Below, piece by piece: positions 6,533-13,324 of a stretch of 26,255 bases of DNA. Numbering within the stretch: position 1 is the first letter of the stretch; each line of letters begins with the position of its first letter. The position numbers and the translations under genes are program-made. Below the pieces are notes generated by a model. The model ran no database searches. It had not been told where the DNA came from and worked only from the letters and a program-made list of their open reading frames with translations. Source of the stretch: Candidatus Nitrosopumilus sp. (GTDB lineage Archaea > Thermoproteota > Nitrososphaeria > Nitrososphaerales > Nitrosopumilaceae). The DNA is taken from positions 1 through 26,255 of the forward strand of contig JABDOO010000003.1 in NCBI GenBank assembly GCA_013043295.1. The letters run 5' to 3'.

Positions 6533-6814
6533 ATGGCTTCCTATAGAACCAGTATGCAAATTGTTGCAGATTTACTTACTGCTACACAACAGTCTGGTCA
6601 AGAAGGCATTAAAACAACATCACTTCTTACAAAAGCAAATCTATCACATTCCAGACTGTCAAAATTCTTGGAGAATCTAACAGGGGCAGGTCTTATTAAC
6701 AAAATAGAATTTGATGGCAAGAACACTTTTGTGATTACTTCAAAAGGTAGACAATACTTGGATTCTTATGTAAATTTCTCTAGTATTGCTGAATCATTTG
6801 GATTAGAACTTTAA
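6533..6814 (+). CDS. ArnR1-like winged-helix DNA-binding protein
   Basis: 93 residues from the chosen start (MASYRTSMQIVADLL). The pattern is a small winged helix: helix 1 RTSMQIVADLLTAT, helix 2 IKTTSLLTKAN, recognition helix LSHSRLSKFLENLTGAGLI, then the wing EFDGKNTFVITSKGRQYLDSY, as in the HTH_45/ArnR1-like group common in Thaumarchaeota and Sulfolobales. There is no ligand domain, so it is likely a simple dimeric transcription factor; target genes are unknown. The start at 6533 is supported by a TATA box 26 bases upstream; the ATG at 6524 would add three residues. It is divergent from the Cys/His-rich gene ending at 5864, and the two promoters lie within about 85 bases, so it may regulate that neighbour or itself. 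Confidence 0.8.
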   Translation: MASYRTSMQIVADLLTATQQSGQEGIKTTSLLTKANLSHSRLSKFLENLTGAGLINKIEFDGKNTFVITSKGRQYLDSYVNFSSIAESFGLEL

Positions 6815-6817
6815 AAT

Positions 6818-7030
6818 CTATTTTCTAGATCTTCGTTTAGCATTAGCTTTTTGTCGCTCTTTTCTTTCTTTGTATGAGTTGTAAACAAAAATAATTATAA
6901 TTCCAGCAATTGCAGCATAAAATAGTGGAATAAGAGGAGGATCTCTGAATTCTCCTGAAGAAGGTTCAACAAACGCTATTGGAATAGTTACTACCATAAA
7001 GATCAATATGACTACAAGATACTTATCCAC
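6818..7030 (-). CDS. Small two-helix membrane protein
   Basis: 70 residues, not recognised. Two hydrophobic segments, about residues 4-20 (YLVVILIFMVVTIPIAF) and 33-51 (IPLFYAAIAGIIIIFVYN), are separated by a short EPSSGEFRDPP loop, followed by a strongly basic tail (KERKERQKANAKRRSRK). By the positive-inside rule the C-terminus should be cytoplasmic and the N-terminus too. The start is a GTG at 7030, with the shared TATA-like element at 7051-7060 about 26 bases upstream. It converges with the winged-helix gene (3-base gap) and diverges from another two-helix protein at 7076. The similar size and topology suggest the two divergent genes may be related in role, but that is only a guess. Confidence 0.65.
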   Translation of the reverse strand: MDKYLVVILIFMVVTIPIAFVEPSSGEFRDPPLIPLFYAAIAGIIIIFVYNSYKERKERQKANAKRRSRK

Positions 7031-7050
7031 GAAATAGTTGTTTTACAAAA

Positions 7051-7060
7051 CCATATATCT
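7051..7060. promoter_or_regulatory. TATA-like element shared by two divergent small membrane-protein genes
   Basis: CCATATATCT reads as a TATA box in both directions. Its centre (7055-7056) is 25 bases from the GTG at 7030 on the minus strand and 21-33 bases from the candidate starts at 7076 and 7088 on the plus strand. With only 45 bases between the genes, one element probably serves both. Confidence 0.4.
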
Positions 7061-7075
7061 TTTTGATTTTACAAA

Positions 7076-7276
7076 GTGAGCATAGATATGGCTAAAATGC
7101 TGGAAATAATAGGAATAATTCTTGTTGCAATTATGACATTAGGGTTTGTGGGAGTATTTCAGCCATATGGGATAAAAAATGGTACATCAGAATTATTTTG
7201 GGGATGTGCAGGTGCAACTCTTATGATAATCATCTATAGAAAGATGAAAAACAAACGTGATGAAAAAGAAAGCTAG
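7076..7276 (+). CDS. Small two-helix membrane protein
   Basis: 66 residues, not recognised. Hydrophobic segments at about residues 8-28 (MLEIIGIILVAIMTLGFVGVF) and 41-53 (FWGCAGATLMIII) are joined by a polar loop containing NGTSE, and the protein ends in a charged tail (YRKMKNKRDEKES). The start is either GTG at 7076 or ATG at 7088; the TATA-like element at 7051-7060 does not settle it, since a start site about 26 bases downstream falls between them. It is divergent from the two-helix protein at 6818-7030. Cellular location should be the cytoplasmic membrane; no function can be assigned. Confidence 0.62.
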   Translation: MSIDMAKMLEIIGIILVAIMTLGFVGVFQPYGIKNGTSELFWGCAGATLMIIIYRKMKNKRDEKES

Positions 7277-7330
7277 AATATTTTTTAGAATTTACTAGTG
7301 TTTGATCAATGATTAATCAACCGACAGATC

Positions 7331-7338
7331 TATAAAGG
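7331..7338 (+). promoter_or_regulatory. TATA box ahead of the 27-residue microprotein
   Basis: TATAAAGG, centred about 35 bases before the TTG at 7369. Transcription would begin near 7360, leaving a leader of about 9 bases that contains the G-rich GAGGGGAG, a possible ribosome binding site. Confidence 0.5.
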
Positions 7339-7368
7339 ACAATTCTAATTAATTGATGAGGGGAGTAT

Positions 7369-7452
7369 TTGGCAGAACAAACAAAACAATGGTGGGAAGG
7401 TCTAGCAAAAGAGCTAGAAACAGATATTGAGACCCTCGAAGATTCAACTTAA
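7369..7452 (+). CDS. Putative 27-residue microprotein
   Basis: A short frame starting at TTG (7369) and ending at TAA (7450-7452) encodes MAEQTKQWWEGLAKELETD followed by IETLEDST. It has a good TATA box (7331-7338) and a purine-rich GAGGGGAG (7359-7364) just before the start, with stop codons directly upstream in frame, so the TTG is the only start. The peptide is acidic and amphipathic, with a WW pair, and would form one helix. It lies in the otherwise gene-free stretch between 7277 and tRNA-Thr. The function is unknown. The promoter plus binding site make it more than a chance frame, but conservation was not checked. Confidence 0.5.
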   Translation: MAEQTKQWWEGLAKELETDIETLEDST

Positions 7453-7483
7453 TTTTTATCTAAAATATTTTGAAAATTTAACA

Positions 7484-7557
7484 AGCCTTGAGCGAGATAC
7501 GAGCTCGCGACCTAACGCTTACGAGGCGTTCGCTCTACCAGGCTGAGCTATCAAGGC
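7484..7557 (-). tRNA. trnT: tRNA-Thr (anticodon CGT)
   Basis: The minus strand folds as a complete cloverleaf: acceptor GCCTTGA/TCAAGGC, D arm GCTC...GAGC with GG in the loop, anticodon stem AACGC/GCGTT around CTCGTAA (anticodon CGT at 7523-7521), variable loop AGGTC, T stem GCGAG/CTCGC. The discriminator is T, as in archaeal tRNA-Thr. The T loop reads CTCGTAT instead of the usual TTCGANN, so positions 54 and 58 are C and T. CCA is not encoded. No intron is present. Confidence 0.93.
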
Positions 7558-7610
7558 ATGTTTGGACAAATCCATCAGAGTTAATAAAAAGCCTTTCCGA
7601 AATTGACTAA

Positions 7611-8909
7611 ATGAAAAAAACTATTTCAGGAATTAGAGGAATTTTTGGAGAAGATCTCAACCTCAAAGATATCTTAGAATTTAGTAATAATTTTTCGTCA
7701 CTAATTAAATCTAAAAAATGTGTAGTTGGAAAGGACACTAGACCATCAGGTCAAATGGTAAAAGATACTGCAAGTGCAGAGTTGATGAAAAATGGAATAG
7801 ATGTTTTTAATTTAGGTACAGTACCAACGCCAGTAGTTTTTAGAGAAGCTAGAAAATATGGTGCGGGATTGGTAGTTTCTTCATCTCACAATCCCTTGGA
7901 ATGGAATGGAATGAAATTCATAATTGAAGGAAGAGGAATTAATGAGCAAGAGCTGCCTCAAATAATCAGCCATCAAGAAATTTTAAAAACAAAAATTGGG
8001 AATGAGACTGAACTAACATCATCGTATATTGAAGATGTAAAAAAAATCATTGGAGATATTGGAAATAAACCCGAAATTGTGGTAGATATTGGTGGAGGAG
8101 CAGCAAAGGGATTTGCCCCAGAAATACTAACTCAAATTGGATGTCATGTTAAAACCATTAATGAAGATCTTTTGGGATGTACTAGAGGCCCAGATCCCAC
8201 TTCAGATAATTTATCGGATTTAATTTCATCAACTAACAAAAAAGACATAGGATTTGCTTTTGATTTAGATGGTGATCGGTTAGTAGTTGTAAGAAATGGG
8301 ACAAAACAAACTCCAGATGTTACACTTGGATTAGGGGTAGCAAAGTCTTTGGAATTAGGCTTTAAGAAATTTGTTCTAAGTATAGATACTAGTGTGTCAG
8401 TTGAGAAATTCATTAAAGAAAAAGGAGGAGAGGTTCAGAGATCAAAAGTAGGTGAAGCAAATGTGATAGATCTGATGTTAAAAAATAATGCACAGGCTGG
8501 AGGTGAAGGAAGCAGTGGTGGATTTATTTTACCAGAGTTCAACTATTGTAGAGAAGGAATTCTAACTAGTGGTTTAATTGCTTCAATGCTTGGAACAACA
8601 GAATTTAATGAAGTCTTAAATTTCATGGAAAGTTATTATCAAATTAGAGATAAAACAAAAATTGATTCAGAATTACATGATAAAGTAATTGATGAAGTTA
8701 AATCAGATTTTTCTAAAGAATATTCTGAAACAATTTCTTTAGATGGAATTAAAGGGATTATTGATGAAGATAGTTGGGTTTTGATAAGAAAATCAAACAC
8801 AGAAGATATCATTAGAGTATCAGCAGAATCAAATGATGAAGAAAAATGCAAAAGAATAGTTAAAGATACAATAGAAATGGTGAATCAAAATTATGAAAAA
8901 ATTAGATGA
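7611..8909 (+). CDS. Phosphoglucosamine mutase / phosphomannomutase family phosphohexomutase
   Basis: 432 residues with the full alpha-D-phosphohexomutase pattern: N-terminal SGIRGIFGE, VGKDTRPSG (39-47), the phosphoserine loop SSSHNP (Ser92 is the catalytic phosphoserine), the metal loop DLDGDR (218-223), and the sugar-binding GGEGSSGG (297-304), where the Glu-containing loop favours GlmM or PMM over glucose-only enzymes. It interconverts hexose 6- and 1-phosphates for nucleotide-sugar supply (glycans, S-layer and lipid glycosylation). The chain is about 20 residues shorter than typical GlmM, mainly in the C-terminal domain. The ATG at 7611 puts SGIRG at residues 6-10, as usual. The last 17 bases overlap the start of thiL, so the two genes are co-transcribed. 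Substrate choice between GlcN and Man cannot be decided here. Confidence 0.86.
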   Translation: MKKTISGIRGIFGEDLNLKDILEFSNNFSSLIKSKKCVVGKDTRPSGQMVKDTASAELMKNGIDVFNLGTVPTPVVFREARKYGAGLVVSSSHNPLEWNGMKFIIEGRGINEQELPQIISHQEILKTKIGNETELTSSYIEDVKKIIGDIGNKPEIVVDIGGGAAKGFAPEILTQIGCHVKTINEDLLGCTRGPDPTSDNLSDLISSTNKKDIGFAFDLDGDRLVVVRNGTKQTPDVTLGLGVAKSLELGFKKFVLSIDTSVSVEKFIKEKGGEVQRSKVGEANVIDLMLKNNAQAGGEGSSGGFILPEFNYCREGILTSGLIASMLGTTEFNEVLNFMESYYQIRDKTKIDSELHDKVIDEVKSDFSKEYSETISLDGIKGIIDEDSWVLIRKSNTEDIIRVSAESNDEEKCKRIVKDTIEMVNQNYEKIR

Positions 8910-9843
8910 ATCTGAAATTATCAAGATTTTTCAAAAGGGTCTATCTACCAAAAAATTTGAATCAGAAGATGTTGAAATTTTGAATTTTGGTCAATCAAAG
9001 ATTATAGCAAAAACAGACACTATGGTAGAGAGTACAGACATCCCATACAAAATGAAATTATCTGATGCAGCAAGGAAAAGTGTTGTTGCATGTGTAAGTG
9101 ATTTTGCATCAAAAGGAGTCAAGCCAAAATATGGTATTATTTCGGTCAATCTCCCAAAAACTATTTCATATTCAAAAATTAAGGAAATTGTTTCAGGATT
9201 TAAAAAAGCATGTAGAGAGTTTGATATTTCAATAGTAGGAGGGGATACAAATGAAGGTAAAGAAATTGTATTTACTGTATGCCTATTTGGAATCACAGAT
9301 AAGATAATCACTAGAAAAGATTCCAAAGTAGGAGATTTGATATTTGTGACTGGCCCATTTGGTTATACATATGCAGGATTAGATATGTTGCTTGGAAAGA
9401 AGAAAGGCAAAGGGAGTTTTGTAAAAAAGGCAATAAATTCTGTTATTAACCCTAAACCTAGATTAGATTTTGGGTTAAAGAACAAAAAATATTTTTCATC
9501 ATCTATGGACTCCAGCGATGGATTATCAACTACATTAATTGAGATGTCTAATCAAAGTAAAAAGAAATTTGTCATAGACAAAATTCCTGCTTTGAAAGAT
9601 CTCAAAGAATTTGCAAGGGATTACAAGATAAATCTAGATAAAATGATTTTCAATGGAGGGGAAGAATATGAAATTGTATTCACAGCATCTCCTAAAAATA
9701 AAAAAACTATAGAAAAAAGTGCAAAAATATTAAAAATTCCTATTTTAGAAATTGGGTATGTTTCTTCTGGCAAAGGAGTATTTGTTAGTAGAGATGATAA
9801 ATTGATCCAGGTAAAAGATTTTGGGTGGAGTCATTTCAAATAA
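8893..9843 (+). CDS. thiL: Thiamine-monophosphate kinase
   Basis: 316 residues, the normal ThiL length. Visible family features: N-terminal ESEIIKIF helix, TKTD-like AKTDTMVES with the metal-binding Asp, the ARKSVVACVSDFASKGVKP helix, IVGGDTNEGKEIVFTVCLFG, MDSSDGLSTTL and the late FNGGEEYEIVFTA. ThiL phosphorylates thiamine monophosphate to the active cofactor thiamine pyrophosphate in the cytoplasm, with ATP and Mg2+. The start codon lies inside the 3' end of the phosphohexomutase gene (17-base overlap), indicating one transcript, though the two enzymes do not share a pathway. The stop codon directly abuts the stop of the convergent membrane-protein gene at 9844. Confidence 0.92.
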   Translation: MKKLDESEIIKIFQKGLSTKKFESEDVEILNFGQSKIIAKTDTMVESTDIPYKMKLSDAARKSVVACVSDFASKGVKPKYGIISVNLPKTISYSKIKEIVSGFKKACREFDISIVGGDTNEGKEIVFTVCLFGITDKIITRKDSKVGDLIFVTGPFGYTYAGLDMLLGKKKGKGSFVKKAINSVINPKPRLDFGLKNKKYFSSSMDSSDGLSTTLIEMSNQSKKKFVIDKIPALKDLKEFARDYKINLDKMIFNGGEEYEIVFTASPKNKKTIEKSAKILKIPILEIGYVSSGKGVFVSRDDKLIQVKDFGWSHFK

Positions 9844-10158
9844 TTATTCTCCATAAGAGAAATCCCTTTCAACATTATTTACAATACTAAAAATTGATTC
9901 ACTTGGTAATACATTAACACATTCAGTAATCCACAATTCATCAAGATGCATTAAACGGTTAAAATCATCAGTAGGAAGATCATCAGGATGTGAATCAGGA
10001 TAAGTTGCATGGATTTTATATCCTTCATTTGCTATTAGTTGGCAGTTTTGTTCTTGGGGGGATAGGCCAGAATTTGAAGTGGCAAAGTGAATTGCAACAG
10101 AAGCTATCAAAGCAGTGGCAACTGCTACACCAATTGCCAAAAAGAAAATAGATCCCAT
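9844..10158 (-). CDS. Membrane-anchored small hypothetical protein
   Basis: 104 residues from the chosen ATG (MGSIFFLAIGVAVATAL). One N-terminal hydrophobic segment (residues 3-27) anchors a mainly acidic soluble part of about 75 residues that contains two Cys (in QNCQLIANEG and ITECVNVLP) and a short acidic-His stretch, DSHPDDLPTDD. A disulfide outside the cell is possible. The ATG at 10158 is preferred to the in-frame TTG at 10167 because the TATA-like CATATAC lies about 26 bases before it. I do not recognise the family. It converges with thiL, with no bases between the two stop codons, and is divergent from rps11. Confidence 0.62.
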   Translation of the reverse strand: MGSIFFLAIGVAVATALIASVAIHFATSNSGLSPQEQNCQLIANEGYKIHATYPDSHPDDLPTDDFNRLMHLDELWITECVNVLPSESIFSIVNNVERDFSYGE

Positions 10159-10244
10159 TGGATCCAACCAGATGAATATAGTATATGAATACTCATAGAT
10201 TTTTAGTCAAGTGCCTAAAAACAAGCCAATTTTGAAAATCAATG

Positions 10245-10254
10245 TATTTTAAAC
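10245..10254 (+). promoter_or_regulatory. TATA box of rps11
   Basis: TATTTTAAAC, centred about 26 bases before the TTG at 10276. It supports a leaderless mRNA starting at that codon, and hence the full acidic N-terminal extension of S11. Confidence 0.55.
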
Positions 10255-10275
10255 CCTTTAAGGCCTGATTAGACA

Positions 10276-10785
10276 TTGTCAGAGGTAGAAACTGAAGTAG
10301 TGGAAACAGCAGTAGAGGAAACAGAAGCTGTTGTAGAGGAAACTAAAGCAGAAGAAGAGGTAGTAGAATCAAAATCTCAACCAGAGGCAAAGAAAGAAGG
10401 TCCTGAAAAATGGGGAATTGCTCATATTTACAGTAGTTATAATAATACAATTATTCACATGACTGACCTAACTGGTGGTGAAACAGTTTCCATCAGTTCT
10501 GGAGGAATTCATGTAAATGCAGACAGATATGAATCATCACCATTTGCTGCAATGAAAGCTGCAAATGCAGTAGTTGAATCTGCTAGAACAAAAGGATTTA
10601 CAGGATTTCATATCAGAGTTCGTGCTGTTGGTGGAGTTGGTTCAAGAGTTCCAGGTCCAGGTGCACAAGCTGCAATTAGAGCTTTAGCAAGAGGCGGATT
10701 TAAAATTGGAAGAATTGATGATGTTACACCTATTCCTCATGATACCACCAGAAAGAAAGGTGGAAAAAGAGGAAGAAGAGTTTAG
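10276..10785 (+). CDS. rps11: 30S ribosomal protein S11 (uS11) with acidic N-terminal extension
   Basis: 169 residues. From residue 45 on it is a clear uS11: WGIAHIYSSYNNTIIHMTDLTG, SSGGIHVNADRYESSPFAAM, HIRVRAVGG, SRVPGPGAQAAIRALARGGFKIGRI, and the basic tail HDTTRKKGGKRGRRV that lies near the mRNA and platform in the small subunit. The first 44 residues are an added acidic segment of Glu, Val, Thr and Ala (for example EVETEVVETAVEETEAVVEE), absent from typical archaeal S11. The TTG start at 10276 has a TATA box 26 bases upstream, so the extension is probably real. The gene is not next to rps13 or rps4 here. Its stop overlaps that of the convergent gene by 4 bases. Confidence 0.94.
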   Translation: MSEVETEVVETAVEETEAVVEETKAEEEVVESKSQPEAKKEGPEKWGIAHIYSSYNNTIIHMTDLTGGETVSISSGGIHVNADRYESSPFAAMKAANAVVESARTKGFTGFHIRVRAVGGVGSRVPGPGAQAAIRALARGGFKIGRIDDVTPIPHDTTRKKGGKRGRRV

Positions 10786-11093
10786 TCAGATATTTTTATT
10801 TTAACTTCACAATTCCTAGAAGCAAAATAATCTGTCATAAATTTTGCAAATTTTTCTGCAGGATAATTTGCCTGATATTTTACAATCATATCTGCAAATT
10901 TTTTTTCTATTCCATTTTGTAAATCAGGTTTAAACGCAAGTTTAAAAAATGTCCACCCAAACTTGGATGAGGGTTCACTTAGAGTATATCCATTGTAACC
11001 ATTTACCAAACTTTCTAGATGAGACAATGCTTTTTTAATGGATAGTAAATCATTATCATAATTTTTAGTTCCAATCTCTAAAACAATTTTCAT
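10782..11093 (-). CDS. Hypothetical protein, third gene of the rtcB operon
   Basis: 103 residues, not recognised. It begins MKIVLEIGTKNYDNDLLSIKKALSHLE and is a mixed alpha/beta sequence with no Cys-rich site, signal or membrane segment; residues 40-60 (LSEPSSKFGWTFFKLAFKPD) and the VKYQANYPAEKFAKFMTDYF helix stand out. Its ATG overlaps the stop of the PDCD5-like gene (ATGA at 11093-11090), which itself overlaps rtcB, so the three are translated from one transcript. The gene order suggests a role in RNA processing or translation, but this is guilt by association only. The end overlaps the rps11 stop region by 4 bases, tail to tail. Confidence 0.68.
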   Translation of the reverse strand: MKIVLEIGTKNYDNDLLSIKKALSHLESLVNGYNGYTLSEPSSKFGWTFFKLAFKPDLQNGIEKKFADMIVKYQANYPAEKFAKFMTDYFASRNCEVKIKISD

Positions 11094-11500
11094 TCTTCAT
11101 CACCTGATGTTTGATTACTAAGTTTATCACTTAAAGAAACAAATTTTCCGTCTTGCTCAACATTAATTTTAGTATCCATTCTAACATTCAATCCAACTGA
11201 TCTAAATAACGTCAATAGTTTTCCCCCATCAATGGTTTCATTGATTTCACCAGTTTTGATTAATTCAGATAATTTTTCTATTATCATCTTAGTTTCACTA
11301 GGGAATTGAGATTCTGCATTTTCTAAAACTTCCATACCTCTATATCCAAGTATTTTAATTAGATTTTCTCGAGGATTTTCAGTAGTTTCTTTAATACTCT
11401 CTGTAGGAATTTCAGGTTCTTGTTTTGTAGAAATATTTTTCTGCATCTCAGCTAGTCGTTTTGCCTTTAGTCGTTCTAATTCAGAATCTTCTTCGCTCAA
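11090..11500 (-). CDS. PDCD5/TFAR19-family DNA-binding protein
   Basis: 136 residues. The archaeal PDCD5 pattern is clear: charged N-terminal helix DSELERLKAKRLAEMQKN, then a three-helix core with ILGYRGMEVLENAESQFPSETKMIIEKLSELIKTGEI and IDGGKLLTLFRSVGL, then NVRMDTKINVEQDGKFVSLSDKL. A Glu/Pro/Thr-rich linker of about 25 residues separates the first helix from the core. Archaeal members bind double-stranded nucleic acid without clear sequence preference; eukaryotic PDCD5 also binds the chaperonin CCT. The start is a TTG at 11500 that overlaps the TGA of rtcB (TTGA), the only start fitting the family N-terminus. Co-translation with rtcB points to a shared function, not yet defined. Confidence 0.86.
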   Translation of the reverse strand: MSEEDSELERLKAKRLAEMQKNISTKQEPEIPTESIKETTENPRENLIKILGYRGMEVLENAESQFPSETKMIIEKLSELIKTGEINETIDGGKLLTLFRSVGLNVRMDTKINVEQDGKFVSLSDKLSNQTSGDEE

Positions 11501-12945
11501 CCTTTTATCACACCAATAGGCACTAATTTTGCAACTTTTGTGGCTATTCCCAAATTATGAGATACGTTAACTACAGAATCAACATCTTTGTAAGCCTGAG
11601 GGGTTTCTTCCACAACCCCATCTCTAGTTAATGCTTTGATAAATATGCCCTTATCATTGAGGGATTTTTTGACATCATCTTCGGTATAGTTTCGTCTAGC
11701 CTTGGATCTAGACATAGTTCTTCCAGCACCATGTGCAGTAGAGCCAAAACTCAAATCCATCGAGTTTGGTTGGCCAAGTAAAATCCAACTGGAGGTTCCC
11801 ATTGAACCTGGTACTAAAACTGGTTGTCCTAAATCTCTATATTTTGATGGAACCTCATTTCGATTTGCAGGGAATGCTCGAGTAGCTCCTTTTCTATGAA
11901 CTACCAATTTACGATCTTGTCCATCAACTTTGTGTGTTTCGACTTTAGCAATATTATGAGCAACATCATAAACTAATTTCATATCTAGATCAGATTCTGA
12001 TTGATTGAAAACTCGTTGAAATGAATTCCTTGTCCAATGAGTTAACATTTGTCTATTACTCCATGCAAAATTTAGAGCTGCAAACATTGCTTTTCTATAG
12101 GACTCCCCTTCTTCAGAATTATTTGGGACACATGCTAGTTCTCTATCAGGTAAATTAATTTCATATTTTTGCATAGCTTGCTCAGATACCCGTAGATAAT
12201 CACTACACACTTGATGACCAAATCCTCTGGAACCACAGTGAATCAAAGTTGTAATAGTACCTTCTTCAATACCCATTCTCTTTGCTGCCTCTTCATCATG
12301 AATCTCTGCAACTTTCTGTACTTCAAGGAAATGATTTCCAGAACCTAAACTTCCTAATTGTGGGGCTCCTCGCTTTCGGGCCTTATCAGAAACTTTGTTT
12401 GGATCAGCATTTTGTATTTGACCATTTTCTTCACAAACATCAGAATCATTTGATGAACCATAACCATGATCAATTGCCCAGTCAACTCCCCGAACTAAAA
12501 CTTCATCAAGTTCTGAATGTGTAAGTTTAACTGCACCTTTAGAACCAACACCTGATGGGATAGAGCTAAAAAGATCAGTTACAAGTTCTTTTAATTTTGA
12601 GCGAACAATATCTTCTGTTAAATTTGAGCGAAGTAATCTAACTCCACAATTAATATCATAACCAACACCCCCAGGACTGATCATTCCTTCTTCTGCATCC
12701 ATTGCAGCTACTCCACCAACAGGAAAACCATAGCCTTCATGCCCATCAGGTAATACAACACTATGACCAACTATTCCAGGAATGGAAGCAACATTTCGTG
12801 CCTGCATAATTGTTCTATCTGTAAGCATTTTCTCCATTAATGGTTCATCAGCGTAAATCCTAACTGGAACTTTCATGCCAAGATTTGAATCAGGATCAAT
12901 TTGGTACTGATTTTCCCCAATTTTTTTTGGATTAGTAGATGACAT
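11497..12945 (-). CDS. rtcB: RNA-splicing ligase RtcB
   Basis: 482 residues, full length, with no intein inserted. Key features are PDGHEGYG (67-73), the metal-binding PGGVGYDINCGVRLL with Cys100, GSLGSGNHFLEVQ, HCGSRGFGHQVC, MGTSSWIL, and STAHGAGR, whose His405 corresponds to the residue guanylylated during catalysis. RtcB joins 2',3'-cyclic phosphate and 5'-OH RNA ends using GTP and Mn2+; in archaea it ligates tRNA exons after the splicing endonuclease cuts. The tRNA-Trp gene at 23312 in this window needs exactly this activity. It is the first gene of an operon with a PDCD5-like protein and an unknown protein, with 4-base overlaps at both junctions. Start ATG 12945 gives an N-terminus of normal length. 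Confidence 0.95.
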   Translation of the reverse strand: MSSTNPKKIGENQYQIDPDSNLGMKVPVRIYADEPLMEKMLTDRTIMQARNVASIPGIVGHSVVLPDGHEGYGFPVGGVAAMDAEEGMISPGGVGYDINCGVRLLRSNLTEDIVRSKLKELVTDLFSSIPSGVGSKGAVKLTHSELDEVLVRGVDWAIDHGYGSSNDSDVCEENGQIQNADPNKVSDKARKRGAPQLGSLGSGNHFLEVQKVAEIHDEEAAKRMGIEEGTITTLIHCGSRGFGHQVCSDYLRVSEQAMQKYEINLPDRELACVPNNSEEGESYRKAMFAALNFAWSNRQMLTHWTRNSFQRVFNQSESDLDMKLVYDVAHNIAKVETHKVDGQDRKLVVHRKGATRAFPANRNEVPSKYRDLGQPVLVPGSMGTSSWILLGQPNSMDLSFGSTAHGAGRTMSRSKARRNYTEDDVKKSLNDKGIFIKALTRDGVVEETPQAYKDVDSVVNVSHNLGIATKVAKLVPIGVIKG

Positions 12946-13010
12946 GAGTATGGGTAAAAATTCCTATCAATCCAATTTAAATCATCAGAAGATTTGTAAA
13001 ATAATTTTAA

Positions 13011-13049
13011 ATTAATCATGATAATAGAAAGATAGTTTTGATGATTAAT
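13011..13049. repeat. 9-bp inverted repeat upstream of the lysine-rich gene
   Basis: ATTAATCAT (13011-13019) and its exact reverse complement ATGATTAAT (13041-13049) are spaced by 21 bases, centre to centre 30 bases or about three helical turns, in the intergenic region between rtcB and the gene at 13104. This spacing suits two regulator half-sites on one DNA face. In so AT-rich a region a chance match is possible. Confidence 0.35.
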
Positions 13050-13103
13050 GCTACATAATATGTTAATGATCAAATTTATCTATGATAAAATAGATAGCTA
13101 ATC

Positions 13104-13304
13104 ATGGTAAGAAAAAAGCTAACTGAAAAAGAATTAGAGAAACAGAAAGAAGAACAAAAAATACGTGCTAAAGCTTCTCGTGCGGCAAGAAGAAGTGGAA
13201 AGAGTATGAAAACAGAAGGAAAAGTTAGCAAAGCAACTGCAAAAACAAAAGAAGTTAGATCATCAAAGAAAGTTGCAGCTGTAAAAAAGAGAACCAGAAG
13301 TTAA
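13104..13304 (+). CDS. Small lysine-rich basic protein
   Basis: 66 residues, of which 17 are Lys and 8 Arg. The first 30 residues form a charged helix (KKLTEKELEKQKEEQKIRAKASR), followed by AARRSGKSMK and an Ala/Lys/Thr/Ser tail (KATAKTKE, KKVAAVKKRTRS) reminiscent of histone H1 or HU-type tails. There is no globular domain, signal or metal site. It most likely binds nucleic acid, either as a chromatin or ribosome-associated protein, but no family was recognised. The TATA-like AAATTTATCT (13072-13081) is centred about 26 bases before the ATG at 13104, fitting a leaderless mRNA. The upstream intergenic region is unusually long for this window (158 bases) and contains an inverted repeat. Confidence 0.65.
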   Translation: MVRKKLTEKELEKQKEEQKIRAKASRAARRSGKSMKTEGKVSKATAKTKEVRSSKKVAAVKKRTRS

Positions 13305-13324
13305 TTTTTCATAAATAATTCAAA

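Noticed and set aside
6492..6680. 62-residue open frame overlapping the winged-helix gene in another frame
   Set aside because: Composition is not protein-like, it overlaps a recognised domain, and it starts before the TATA box.
7304..7322. TTGATC...ATCAA inverted sequence before the microprotein
   Set aside because: Short and A/T-rich, expected by chance; no second copy and not positioned clearly on the promoter.
12282..12524. 80-residue open frame opposite rtcB
   Set aside because: It is an antisense shadow of a strongly conserved gene; no start signals and no recognisable motif.
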